Below are positions 1 through 7,900 of a stretch of DNA of 64,000 nt, piece by piece (the stretch's first letter is position 1; every line of letters starts with the position of its first letter). The notes beneath the pieces were generated by a model, which saw only the letters and a list, made by a program, of their open reading frames with translations, was not told where the DNA came from and searched no databases. Where the stretch lies: assembly GCF_003025555.1 (NCBI RefSeq), contig NZ_PYMH01000009.1, positions 1 through 64,000 on the forward strand, written 5' to 3'. This DNA is from Photobacterium lutimaris. Lineage in GTDB: Bacteria > Pseudomonadota > Gammaproteobacteria > Enterobacterales > Vibrionaceae. Made by a program: the position numbers and the translations under genes.

Positions 1-224
1 TCGATCCTAAAAAAGCCGCTGTCGCTGCTGCCGTTGCCCGTGCCAAAGCACGCAAGGCTGCCCAGCAGGCACAAGCTGAATCAACTGAAGAAGTGAAATC
101 TGACGACGCTGAACCAGCACAAGCCGAGGCCGATCCGAAGAAAGCCGCTGTCGCTGCTGCCGTTGCCCGTGCCAAAGCGCGCAAAGCCGCTAAAGAAGCA
201 CAAGAAAAAAATGAGGAAAACTAA
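1..224 (+). CDS. rsxC: RsxC/RnfC, C-terminal tail only (5' end outside window)
   Basis: This is the last 74 codons of an open frame that enters from the left edge and stops with TAA just before rsxD. The visible part is the low-complexity Ala/Lys/Glu-rich tail typical of RsxC. It contains two copies of a block beginning DPKKAAVAAAVARAKARKAA, spaced 129 bases (43 codons) apart at 3 and 132. RsxC is the peripheral iron-sulfur/flavin subunit that passes electrons into the membrane Rsx (Rnf) complex. The catalytic part is not in the window, so the call rests on the tail repeats and on the rsxD, rsxG, rsxE order that follows. Confidence 0.85.
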   Translation, partial: DPKKAAVAAAVARAKARKAAQQAQAESTEEVKSDDAEPAQAEADPKKAAVAAAVARAKARKAAKEAQEKNEEN

Positions 225-226
225 CT

Positions 227-1273
227 GTGGCTTTTAATATTGCAAGCTCACCCCATGCCCACAGCCGCCGAAGCACCAGTAGCTTAATGCGCACTGTTAT
301 CCTTTGTACAACATTGGGCGTTGCCGCCCAATGGTATTTCTTCGGCTGGGGTGTATTGCTCCAAGTCGCATTGGCTGCGACACTTTGCGTCACAACCGAA
401 GCGGTCATATTGAAATTACGTCAACGCCCTTTGGTGCCTTATCTGCGTGATAATAGCGCCTTGTTGACCGGTGTCTTGATCGGCCTTTCCATTCCGCCTT
501 TGGCCCCTTGGTGGATCAGCGTGATCGGCTGCTTGTTTGCGATTGTTATCGCCAAGCATCTTTATGGCGGACTGGGACAAAACCTGTTCAACCCGGCTAT
601 GGTTGCCTATGTGGTTCTGCTTATTTCATTCCCACTGCAAATGACCACTTGGCTACCGCCGCAATCACTGGCTGCCGAACCAGTCAGCTTGGTTGATAGT
701 GTGAATGCGATTCTAACGGGCTTCACCCAAGATGGATTCAGTGTTCACCAGCTTCGGATGTCTGTAGACGGCGTGACGATGGCGACACCGCTCGATACCC
801 TGAAAACGTCACTGACTACAGGTCACACAACAACAGAAATCCTGTCCGGCCCGGTCTTTGGCCTGATCGGCGGTATCGGTTGGGAATGGGTTAACCTTGG
901 CTTCTTGCTTGGTGGCCTGATCATGCTAAAAATGCGGGTGATTCAATGGCATATCCCGGTAGGGATGCTGGGGGCTCTGTTTATAATCAGCACTCTGGCA
1001 TTTTTGATTAGCCCAGATAATACGGCTTCACCGCTATTCCACCTATTTTCTGGAGCGACCATGCTCGGTGCCTTCTTCATCGCCACCGATCCGGTTTCGG
1101 CTTCAACCACTATCAAAGGTCGATTGATCTTCGGCGCCTTAATTGGTGTGTTGGTGTTTTTAATCCGGACCTTCGGTGGCTTCCCTGATGGGGTGGCCTT
1201 CAGTGTGCTGCTTGCCAACATGTGCGTACCACTGATTGACTACTACACCCGCCCACGTACGTTTGGCCACTAA
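227..1273 (+). CDS. rsxD: RsxD/RnfD, membrane subunit of the Rsx/Rnf electron-transport complex
   Basis: A 348-residue polytopic inner-membrane protein with a GTG start two bases after the rsxC stop, so translation is probably coupled. The family carries a covalently bound FMN on a threonine. Here the motif TMATPLD places that Thr at residue 187, the position annotated in E. coli RsxD. A second conserved motif, LFSGATMLGAFF, lies near residues 273-284, followed by TDPVSAST and the end motif PLIDYYTRPR. RsxD works with RsxA, B, C, E and G. In E. coli the complex helps keep SoxR reduced, and in other bacteria Rnf couples ferredoxin/NADH electron transfer to ion pumping. Which role dominates here cannot be told from sequence. 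Confidence 0.95.
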   Translation: MAFNIASSPHAHSRRSTSSLMRTVILCTTLGVAAQWYFFGWGVLLQVALAATLCVTTEAVILKLRQRPLVPYLRDNSALLTGVLIGLSIPPLAPWWISVIGCLFAIVIAKHLYGGLGQNLFNPAMVAYVVLLISFPLQMTTWLPPQSLAAEPVSLVDSVNAILTGFTQDGFSVHQLRMSVDGVTMATPLDTLKTSLTTGHTTTEILSGPVFGLIGGIGWEWVNLGFLLGGLIMLKMRVIQWHIPVGMLGALFIISTLAFLISPDNTASPLFHLFSGATMLGAFFIATDPVSASTTIKGRLIFGALIGVLVFLIRTFGGFPDGVAFSVLLANMCVPLIDYYTRPRTFGH

Positions 1274-1283
1274 GGAAGCGACC

Positions 1284-1916
1284 ATGATCAATGCAATGAA
1301 GAAAAATGGTGGCACCCTAACTATATTCGCCATCTTAGCCACCAGCTTAGTCTCGGTAACTCACCTCCTTACCGCTGGGAAGATCGAGCAACAGCAGCAA
1401 CAAGAACTACTCAAGGTACTCAATCAGGTTATCCCAGCAGAAAGCCATGATAATGAGCTCTACAAAAGCTGCACCTTGATCACCAACGAGCAATACTTGG
1501 GTACCGACAGCCCAATGCCTGCTTATATTGCAGAGAAAGACGGTAAGAAAGTCGGTATGGCTATCGAAGCAATAGCTCCCGATGGCTACAGTGGTGCCAT
1601 CAAGCTCATCGTCGGGCTTGACCTAGAAGGTACCGTAACCGGCGTTCGGATCCTGAGCCATAATGAAACCCCAGGACTGGGTGACAAAATCGAACCCCGT
1701 ATCAGCGATTGGATTTACAGCTTTACCGGTAAACGCCTAAACGGTGATAAAGACTCCCGCTGGGCCGTGCGCAAAGACGGTGGTGAGTTTGACCAGTTCA
1801 CTGGAGCGACCATTACCCCCCGTGCGGTAGTGGGTGCGGTGAAAAACGTATCGCTATATTACCAAACAAACCAGCAACGCCTTTTCGAACAGCCACTGAA
1901 CTGTCAGGGTGAGTGA
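1284..1916 (+). CDS. rsxG: RsxG/RnfG, FMN-binding periplasmic subunit of the Rsx/Rnf complex
   Basis: A 210-residue protein. The ATG at 1284 was chosen because AAGGAAG lies just upstream and the length then fits the family (E. coli 206); an in-frame start at 1236 lies inside rsxD. One transmembrane segment (about residues 10-30) anchors an FMN-binding domain outside the membrane. The flavinylation motif TGAT occurs at residues 173-176, so Thr176 is the expected covalent FMN site. The segment SHNETPGLGDKIEP is a family signature. The stop codon overlaps the region where rsxE starts, consistent with one operon. Confidence 0.95.
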   Translation: MINAMKKNGGTLTIFAILATSLVSVTHLLTAGKIEQQQQQELLKVLNQVIPAESHDNELYKSCTLITNEQYLGTDSPMPAYIAEKDGKKVGMAIEAIAPDGYSGAIKLIVGLDLEGTVTGVRILSHNETPGLGDKIEPRISDWIYSFTGKRLNGDKDSRWAVRKDGGEFDQFTGATITPRAVVGAVKNVSLYYQTNQQRLFEQPLNCQGE

Positions 1917-1918
1917 AG

Positions 1919-2614
1919 ATGATGAATAAAGAACTGATGAAAAATGGCTTGTGGAACAATAACCCGGCAATTGTCCAGTTATTGGGCCTCTGCCCACTTC
2001 TTGCTGTTTCAGCCACCGTCACCAATGCCCTCGGGCTTGGGTTGGCAACCACTGCCGTTCTGGTTGGCTCAAACCTGATTGTCTCTTTAGTTAGGCAATG
2101 GGTTCCGTCGGAAATTCGTATTCCGGTGTTTGTGATGATCATTGCCTCACTGGTTACCTGTGTACAGCTACTCATGAACGCCTTTACCTATGGCTTGTAT
2201 CAATCGCTGGGTATTTTCATCCCCCTAATCGTGACCAACTGTATCATCATCGGCCGCGCTGAAGCCTTTGCCTCTAAGAATGATCCTATCCCCGCCCTGT
2301 TGGATGGATTATGGATGGGCTTGGGTATGACCGCAGCCTTGGTCGTATTGGGCGCGATGCGAGAAATTCTGGGCAATGGCACCCTGTTTGACGGTGCTGA
2401 TCGCCTGCTTGGCGACTGGGCAGCGTCATTGCGTATCGAGATCTTTAGCTTTGACAGCAGCTTCTTGCTTGCCATCCTTCCACCGGGTGCTTTTATCGGT
2501 GTTGGCTTTATGATTGCCCTGAAAAATGCTATTGATAACAAGCGTGAACAGAAAGCCGCTAAGGCACAGGATAAACCTGTGATCGAGCGTGCCCGCGTCA
2601 CAACGACAAATTAA
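1919..2614 (+). CDS. rsxE: RsxE/RnfE, integral membrane subunit of the Rsx/Rnf complex
   Basis: A protein of about 231 residues with roughly six membrane helices and the family signature WNNNPAIVQLLGLCPLLAVS near the N-terminus. It partners RsxA, D and G in the membrane part of the complex. The start is uncertain: GTG 1913, ATG 1919 and ATG 1922 are all in frame. I chose 1919 because AGGG at 1906-1909 is then well spaced, and the GTG option overlaps the rsxG stop. The C-terminal 25 residues are basic and poorly conserved in such proteins. nth follows after 68 bases, the usual rsx-nth order in gammaproteobacteria. Confidence 0.93.
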   Translation: MMNKELMKNGLWNNNPAIVQLLGLCPLLAVSATVTNALGLGLATTAVLVGSNLIVSLVRQWVPSEIRIPVFVMIIASLVTCVQLLMNAFTYGLYQSLGIFIPLIVTNCIIIGRAEAFASKNDPIPALLDGLWMGLGMTAALVVLGAMREILGNGTLFDGADRLLGDWAASLRIEIFSFDSSFLLAILPPGAFIGVGFMIALKNAIDNKREQKAAKAQDKPVIERARVTTTN

Positions 2615-2682
2615 TACAAATCTAAAACTGCTGGTGATGGATCGCCAGCAGAATAATGTTGGCTATATCGCTGGAAGTAAGT

Positions 2683-3318
2683 ATGAACAATCAAAAGCGC
2701 ATCGAAATTCTGGAACGATTACGAGCGGAGAATCCCCACCCAGAAACCGAACTAAACTGGAGCTCCCCTTTCGAATTGCTGATTGCAGTATTGCTCTCTG
2801 CCCAAGCAACTGATGTCAGTGTCAATAAAGCCACTGACAAGCTCTATCCTGTCGCCAATACCCCACAATCCCTGTTTGACTTGGGGGTAGAGGGCGTCAA
2901 GGAATACATCAAAACCATCGGTTTATTTAACTCCAAAGCTGAGAATGTCATCAAAACCTGTAAGATCCTGCTGGAAAAACATGGTGGCGAAGTACCTGAA
3001 AGCCGCGAGGCACTGGAAGCCCTTCCGGGGGTTGGTCGTAAAACGGCGAATGTGGTGCTCAATACCGCTTTTGGTTGGCCGACGATTGCTGTTGATACCC
3101 ATATCTTCCGCGTGTCGAACCGTACTAAATTTGCGATGGGGAAAAATGTTGATCAGGTAGAGGAAAAACTACTCAAGGTGGTCCCGAAAGAATTCAAGGT
3201 CGATGTCCACCACTGGCTGATCCTGCACGGGCGTTACACCTGCGTAGCGCGTAAGCCACGCTGCGGCAGCTGTATTATTGAAGACCTGTGTGAGTACTCT
3301 GGAAAAATAGATTTGTAA
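2683..3318 (+). CDS. nth: Endonuclease III (DNA glycosylase/AP lyase)
   Basis: A 211-residue protein, the same length as E. coli Nth when started at ATG 2683 (GGAAGTAA upstream). It removes oxidised pyrimidines from DNA and cleaves the abasic site. The helix-hairpin-helix LPGVGRKTANVVL carries catalytic Lys120, and VDTH gives catalytic Asp138. The C-terminal [4Fe-4S] cluster motif is C-x6-C-x2-C-x5-C (CVARKPRC, then C and C), complete. It lies downstream of rsxE in the same direction and is probably cotranscribed, then ends at the hairpin at 3358. Confidence 0.97.
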   Translation: MNNQKRIEILERLRAENPHPETELNWSSPFELLIAVLLSAQATDVSVNKATDKLYPVANTPQSLFDLGVEGVKEYIKTIGLFNSKAENVIKTCKILLEKHGGEVPESREALEALPGVGRKTANVVLNTAFGWPTIAVDTHIFRVSNRTKFAMGKNVDQVEEKLLKVVPKEFKVDVHHWLILHGRYTCVARKPRCGSCIIEDLCEYSGKIDL

Positions 3319-3357
3319 AAAATCATATCCGTCAAAAACGGCTAAAAATTAAAGCAT

Positions 3358-3387
3358 AAAGGGACTCACTGAGTCCCTTTTCCTTTA
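3358..3387 (+). terminator. Rho-independent terminator after nth
   Basis: The stem AAAGGGAC and its complement GTCCCTTT enclose a 7-base loop and are followed by a T-rich run. It sits 40 bases after the nth stop. It also marks the edge where the truncated thiolase remnant of the opposite strand ends. Confidence 0.8.
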
Positions 3388-3447
3388 CAAAACTAAAATG
3401 GCACCTATTGGAGTTCATTTAGCTGCGACGACGACAATATCTTTCAT
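3385..3447 (-). pseudogene. 5' stub of an acetyl-CoA acetyltransferase (thiolase) gene
   Basis: Read on the minus strand from ATG at 3447, the frame gives MKDIVVVAAK, then TGA, then TPIGAILVL and TAA. Thiolases begin with a block like M-K-x-I-V-V-x-A-A-K-R-T-P-I-G-A-F. The sequence therefore matches a thiolase N-terminus in which the Arg codon has become TGA. The ATG overlaps the preceding gene's TAA by one base (TAATG) and is preceded by AGGAGG, a very strong ribosome binding site. The rest of the gene is missing, replaced by the nth terminator region. A vestigial third cistron of the MFS-CMD operon is the simplest reading. Confidence 0.6.
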
Positions 3448-3860
3448 TATATTGCCTCCTGTTTTAGGCCTGGAAGAGTCAGCCCCTTATCATTCATAAC
3501 CTTACGATAACTTGCCAGTCCATTCATGCACGCGGGAACACCCGCGTATACAGCCATTTGAATAACAATCTCAAGTAATTCTTCTGGTGTGACCCCTACA
3601 TTTAAAGCTGCTTTCATATGTAGCTCCAACTGGGGAGTCGCATTACCTAGTGTGATCAGTGAGGCGACCGTGATCATTTCACGTACTTTTAGATCGAGTC
3701 CCGGTCTTGCAACAACAGAACCAAAAGCGTAGTCGGTAATCAGTCTAGGTAAGTCACTGTCTAGCTCAGATAGTCGATTGCAAACTCTTTTTGCTAAACC
3801 TTCTTCCAAGGCATCCATAATCTGCATCCCTTTTTGAGTTGTTTCTAGATTACTGATCAT
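3447..3860 (-). CDS. Carboxymuconolactone decarboxylase (CMD) family protein
   Basis: A 137-residue protein. The helical CMD core is visible as REMITVASLITLGNATPQLELHMKAALNVG, then TPEELLEI and YAGVPACMN (residues about 60-120). The family includes gamma-carboxymuconolactone decarboxylases and AhpD-type peroxidases. The AhpD CxxC is absent, so a peroxidase role is unlikely. It starts directly after the stop of the MFS gene (TAG then ATG, no gap) and its own stop overlaps the thiolase stub, so the three form one transcription unit. Substrate is unknown. Base composition is more AT-rich than the rsx genes. Confidence 0.75.
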   Translation of the reverse strand: MISNLETTQKGMQIMDALEEGLAKRVCNRLSELDSDLPRLITDYAFGSVVARPGLDLKVREMITVASLITLGNATPQLELHMKAALNVGVTPEELLEIVIQMAVYAGVPACMNGLASYRKVMNDKGLTLPGLKQEAI

Positions 3861-5066
3861 CTAAACGTCCTCTGCTAGTTGGTTGTTCTCGGATTTAACT
3901 GGAACTATTGTGATAAATACAAGGGATAGCGCCATTGCAACCCCGGCAAAGATATAGAGAAATGAAACGTTGTAAGAGGCGACTAACCATGCGCCGAGCG
4001 AAGCACCTATGCCTATTGCCAGATTGAAGAAGGCGACATAGAGAGCTGATGCCGAGAAAGTTTGCTCGGAAGCCAGTCTAAGCACCCATGTCTGTAGTGC
4101 AACGAAAATACACGATGCTGTAGCGCCCCAAATCACTAATGCGAGACCAATGTGAGCTTGAGACCACTGGAGGTGGAATTGCCCAATAAGAGTAAGCATA
4201 GATGCAGCAAAGAGCACTGACACAACGGCGATAGTTTTCAGATGGTTATCAATCAAGACCGCAGTGATGAAGTTTCCTGCGATACCTGCGAGACCAAACA
4301 CGAGTAAAAGCATAGGGATTACATCGCCGCTAACGTGAACCAGAGAGTTGAGCATCGGCTCAATGTAAGTAAAAGCAGTAAAGTGAGCCGATATAGTTAA
4401 GATCGTTGCAAAATATACTTTGATTAAAGAGTTTGATTTGAATACCGCTTTGATTGCAGCGATACCTACACTGCTTTTTTCGTTGATACGAGGCACTAAA
4501 CAAGCGATGCCGATCAGTGATACGACACTTAACACTGACATCGCAAGAAAGGCTGAACGCCAACCAATATGTATACCGATGTAATTGGAGATAGGTACAC
4601 CAAATACACTCGCGACAGATACTCCACCAAATACAATCGAGGTGGCTCGTCCAATGTAATTTGCAGGCACAATTGAAGCAGCACTGACTCCTATTATCGA
4701 CCAAAACGCACCATGAGCGATGGCTCCAATAACTCTCGCTGTCATCAAACTAGTAAAAGTTTCGGCACTCGCAGCGAGACCATTAGAAATAACTAGTACA
4801 AGAGTTAATACAATTAGTAGGTTTTTCTTGCCTACGGCTCCGAGGAAAACAGAAGCCATTAGCGCACTCAGTGCACCAACCCATGCATAAAATGATACTG
4901 TCATACCTACATAGGATTCAGTGGTTTGCAGGGCTTCCGCCATTGGAGTCAATAATCCAATCGGAGCCAATTCGGTTGTGACAATATTAAACGTCGATAA
5001 AGCTAATACGAATAGCGCTAACCAAATACGCAACGTCATATTCTGAGTGCTTTCACTAATACTCAT
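3861..5066 (-). CDS. MFS transporter, DHA1-type drug/metabolite exporter
   Basis: A 401-residue protein with about 12 hydrophobic segments in two halves, typical of major facilitator proton antiporters. The N-terminal half contains ELAPIGLLTPMAEAL and AHGAFWSIIGVSAASIVP, resembling the AraJ/YdhP/sugar-efflux-like branch that exports small molecules. It is the first intact gene of a minus-strand operon with the CMD protein. A LysR regulator lies upstream in the opposite direction and is the likely controller. The substrate cannot be inferred. Confidence 0.85.
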   Translation of the reverse strand: MSISESTQNMTLRIWLALFVLALSTFNIVTTELAPIGLLTPMAEALQTTESYVGMTVSFYAWVGALSALMASVFLGAVGKKNLLIVLTLVLVISNGLAASAETFTSLMTARVIGAIAHGAFWSIIGVSAASIVPANYIGRATSIVFGGVSVASVFGVPISNYIGIHIGWRSAFLAMSVLSVVSLIGIACLVPRINEKSSVGIAAIKAVFKSNSLIKVYFATILTISAHFTAFTYIEPMLNSLVHVSGDVIPMLLLVFGLAGIAGNFITAVLIDNHLKTIAVVSVLFAASMLTLIGQFHLQWSQAHIGLALVIWGATASCIFVALQTWVLRLASEQTFSASALYVAFFNLAIGIGASLGAWLVASYNVSFLYIFAGVAMALSLVFITIVPVKSENNQLAEDV

Positions 5067-5084
5067 TTTTCATTCCATGTAATT

Positions 5085-5213
5085 TTAAAGAATTTTCCAG
5101 CCATGGTGTTTCGCATGGCGCATAAGGTTGAGGTTGTTGCCAACACAAACAGGGGTTCCTATTGCTCCGAGCATACCCTGACCGACAATCAGTTTATCTG
5201 GAAGTTTTGCCAA
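5085..5213 (-). pseudogene. 3' remnant of a HAD-IB (SerB-like) phosphatase gene
   Basis: On the minus strand a 42-codon frame without a proper start reads AKLPDKLIVGQGMLGAIG, TPVCVGNNLNLMRHAKHH, GWKIL and stop. HAD-IB hydrolases end with a pattern of D-x-x-D-x-P-M-L-x-x-x-G-x-P-V-x-V-N-x-x-x-x-L-x-x-x-A-x-x-x-G-W-x-I-L, which fits from MLGAIG onward. The preceding acidic motif that would hold the magnesium ligands is not preserved, and a stop codon closes the frame upstream. It lies directly upstream of the MFS start. Assignment is by pattern only. Confidence 0.4.
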
Positions 5214-5333
5214 TTATTCTTATATAGCTCTGTATAAACGTGTGTATAGTCCGTCGTTACCAGCGGTAATATAAGTATCACCAGCTTGTTGAATTGTTTT
5301 TTATAATTATTATCAGTAAAAGGATTCATGTAG

Positions 5334-5675
5334 TTATCTACACTCCCATTGAATGAAGAAATAAACATAACGCCACTCGCGGTACTCAGCATAACGATTA
5401 GCGGCAAATTCAACATGACGCAGTTGAACAAACTCAGTGTTAGGTAATAGGGACTCGTTAGCAATAGGAGCTTCGATGAGTCGAAGTAACTCTCGTTTAA
5501 TATCCCCAGACAAATGTTCTTGATTCAATGTAAAAGAATCGATGAGGTCTTTTTTAATCTGTGAAATATCTTCTAACTTTTTGAGTGATTTTATTTCTAA
5601 AATTTCATTTTTTCCATTTTCATTAATAACGCATCTAGCGTTTTCATTAGATTTTATGGTTGAGGTTTTTTTCAT
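5334..5675 (-). CDS. Hypothetical protein, possibly degraded
   Basis: A 113-residue frame of AT-rich sequence. I do not recognise it. The first half is charged (MKKTSTIKSNENAR, KSLKKLEDISQIKKDL). The second half contains FVQLRHVEFAANRYAEYREW and ends abruptly in YFFIQWECR. No good ribosome binding site precedes the ATG. A second minus-strand frame (5189-5464) overlaps its end, so the region may hold a frameshifted older gene. It lies between the LysR gene and the MFS operon. Confidence 0.35.
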   Translation of the reverse strand: MKKTSTIKSNENARCVINENGKNEILEIKSLKKLEDISQIKKDLIDSFTLNQEHLSGDIKRELLRLIEAPIANESLLPNTEFVQLRHVEFAANRYAEYREWRYVYFFIQWECR

Positions 5676-6036
5676 CGATATTTTTTATATGGGTATCGAG
5701 AAATTAGTAGATAGCTAGCTGACATATTTCACTCCTTGTGTTTATCGGGTGATAAGCTAACACCTACGACTGATTTTGGAATTGCCAATTGTGTAATTTA
5801 ATTTTTGAATTGCAGTTAATGTCTACCTTGTCATCACTTTATTAGTGACAATGTTGTTTATAATCAAAACACTCAATTTAAATTGACTATCTACATGTTA
5901 TTTTCTCACGTTATGATGGGGTTCAAATAAATATTGTATATTCAAAGGTAAAAACATTTACAATGACAGCTGTTTACATCTCCAATAAAGTAAAAACATC
6001 TACGCAGTTTATTTTCAATCTATCTATAAGACCCAT
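5676..6036. promoter_or_regulatory. AT-rich divergent intergenic region upstream of the LysR gene
   Basis: These 361 bases separate a minus-strand operon from a plus-strand LysR gene, the usual layout for a LysR-controlled divergent promoter. It is very AT-rich, with several AATT-centred near-palindromes around 5780-5815 (for example AATTGCCAATT and AATTTTTGAATT). No single operator can be assigned with confidence. Confidence 0.4.
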
Positions 6037-6963
6037 ATGAGCATTAGGACCATTTTAACCAACAGCAACTTACCGACAGTTAAACAACTCCAATGCTTTT
6101 TGGCTGTTGCGCAAGAACTGAATTTTCGAAAAGCTGCCGAGCGGATAAATATTACCCAGCCGCCACTCACTAGGCAGATAAGGTGTCTGGAAGATTTACT
6201 AGGTTATGAGCTCTTTACCCGTAACACACATGTAGTTCATCTGACAAAACCTGGCAATGATCTTCTTATTGAGGCAGAGAAGATCTTATGTTTGCTCAAT
6301 GGATTAAAATCTATCAATAATAAAGGGATGGATAGAATTAGAGTTGGTACGACCAATACTTTAAACTTTTCCAACATACCTTCGATCGACGGGGCATTAA
6401 ATTCGATCGCAGGATTGGATAGTACTGATGGTCATAGTATGAACTCTGGTCAATTGATTCAAAATTTACGGAAGAGCTCTTTGGATATTGCTCTTATTGG
6501 TGAGAAAAATCTGCGCGTAGAGGAAGACATCTCGTTTCATTGGATATATCGAGAAGCCCTTGTGCTCGCAATGCCGGCCTCACATAAAGCCGCGATACAA
6601 AGCCAAGTCTCTCTCGAAGACGTATCTGATTTACCCTTATTTTGGTTCCCATCGAGTGCTAACCCTGCTTTTTACGATAAGTGTGAGCGACTTTTTAAGC
6701 GGTTATCTTTTCCGTTGAAACGAATAAAAGAACCAGGTGATAGCATAGTAATGCTTTCTAGAATTGCTGAGGGAGATGCCATGGCTCTGATGCCTCGTTC
6801 TATGTGTACCTTTTCCAATGAAAGACTATGTTATAAAGAGCTTACTGATGATCACAGTAAGTATCTAAATATCGATGTATATGCAGCGATAAAGAACAAC
6901 GATAGAAGGTCATCTGTTATTGATGTCGTTGAGAGCTTAAAGCACTTTCATCATGCTGAGTAG
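6037..6963 (+). CDS. LysR-family transcriptional regulator
   Basis: A 308-residue protein with the LysR winged helix-turn-helix near residues 15-75: LPTVKQLQCFLAVAQELNF, KAAERINITQPPLTRQI and LEDLLGYELFTRN. The remainder is a periplasmic-binding-protein-like effector domain (about 95-300), with typical segments such as LDIALIG and ADALV-like LVLAMPASH. It is transcribed away from the MFS/CMD operon and probably regulates it in response to an unknown aromatic or other small molecule. AT-rich composition sets it and its targets apart from the rsx and rnt genes. Confidence 0.88.
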   Translation: MSIRTILTNSNLPTVKQLQCFLAVAQELNFRKAAERINITQPPLTRQIRCLEDLLGYELFTRNTHVVHLTKPGNDLLIEAEKILCLLNGLKSINNKGMDRIRVGTTNTLNFSNIPSIDGALNSIAGLDSTDGHSMNSGQLIQNLRKSSLDIALIGEKNLRVEEDISFHWIYREALVLAMPASHKAAIQSQVSLEDVSDLPLFWFPSSANPAFYDKCERLFKRLSFPLKRIKEPGDSIVMLSRIAEGDAMALMPRSMCTFSNERLCYKELTDDHSKYLNIDVYAAIKNNDRRSSVIDVVESLKHFHHAE

Positions 6964-7900
6964 TTGTCACAATACAGCTTTGACTCATTTGTCTAATTTT
7001 CTGATAACTGAATCATCGATTTTCATCGATCGTTTTCCTGCTTGTTCTCTGGGTATTGTTCCTGTCCCACTTAATATTCTATTCTGATAACCGAGAGCCA
7101 ATAATCAAGACTGACGAATCATGGCTATGTTTTGGGATAATGATGAGAAGATCCATCAGTGTTTCTGGGATGAGCTATATTTTGCATGTTCTCCGGCCAA
7201 TTCTGCATAAATAGCTCAGACACCGCAGCATAGAGATGGAAGGTAATATCCACGTCTGCACAAACCAGCCACCAATAGAAACGGGGGCTGAGTACATTTC
7301 ACCATACCAAAAGTTATTCTATGGGTCGAAATACCTCTAAAACCCTAACTCACATTTTGTCCAAAACGAGTTACAAAGGCACTGTTGCGCGTGTGATACT
7401 GATGGTCAAGAAAAATCATAAATGCCTAGCGAGTAGTGAGCTGTGCGAGCGTTAGGTATGGCTTTATTATTTTACTTTACCATCATTCTACTAGATATCC
7501 TTTTTGCAGGGTGATGGTTTCACGCAGTGAGGCCATCGCCTTGCAAAGCCTTCAGGGAAGAAATTTGATAGAGCAGTAGTTTCAAATTTGCTACTACTTT
7601 TGTAAAGAATAATGCGCGCGATTTTGCACAGACTCTAACCATCAAAGCACTAGGTTTACAAATCTTGCTATTTTCGTAAAGCAAAGTTGTGAATAAAAAG
7701 CACTGTGAGTCAAGTTATAAGGTCAATTCCACTCACTCACCGAAGTGAACGCTTTTTTAGTAAATATAATGCGAATACAAAGAGAAGACCGAAATTTAAA
7801 GCCTCTTATACAACCTACAATACTGCCAGTGTTCAAACTGGCAGTACTGAAAATCACCGCTGATGCAGGTGAATATTATCAGCCTCAGCACTGGTAGGAG
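6964..7900. other. 937-base stretch without a credible intact gene
   Basis: No frame here has convincing coding character over a useful length. A minus-strand segment at roughly 7130-7290 reads protein-like (FYWWLVCADVDITFHLYA, then VSELFMQNWPENMQ and a stop near HHYPKT) without a start; neighbouring frames upstream also read plausibly, as a frameshifted remnant would. Hairpin-like elements occur at about 7571-7601 and at 7821-7846. The region follows the AT-rich accessory patch and may be gene debris or hold an unrecognised RNA. Confidence 0.4.
7821..7846. terminator. Perfect 10-base-pair hairpin downstream of the small secreted protein gene
   Basis: TACTGCCAGT and ACTGGCAGTA form a perfect inverted repeat around the 6-base loop GTTCAA. 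It lies about 55 bases beyond the stop of the minus-strand gene at 7901. The T-run is poor on both sides, so it could be a weak terminator or an RNA structure. Confidence 0.45.

Noticed and set aside
7424..7458. GTTAGGT with a partly complementary GCCTAGC upstream, resembling an integron attC end
   Set aside because: The two ends are only about 35 bases apart, the upstream box does not fit RYYYAAC, and no cassette-like array is present.
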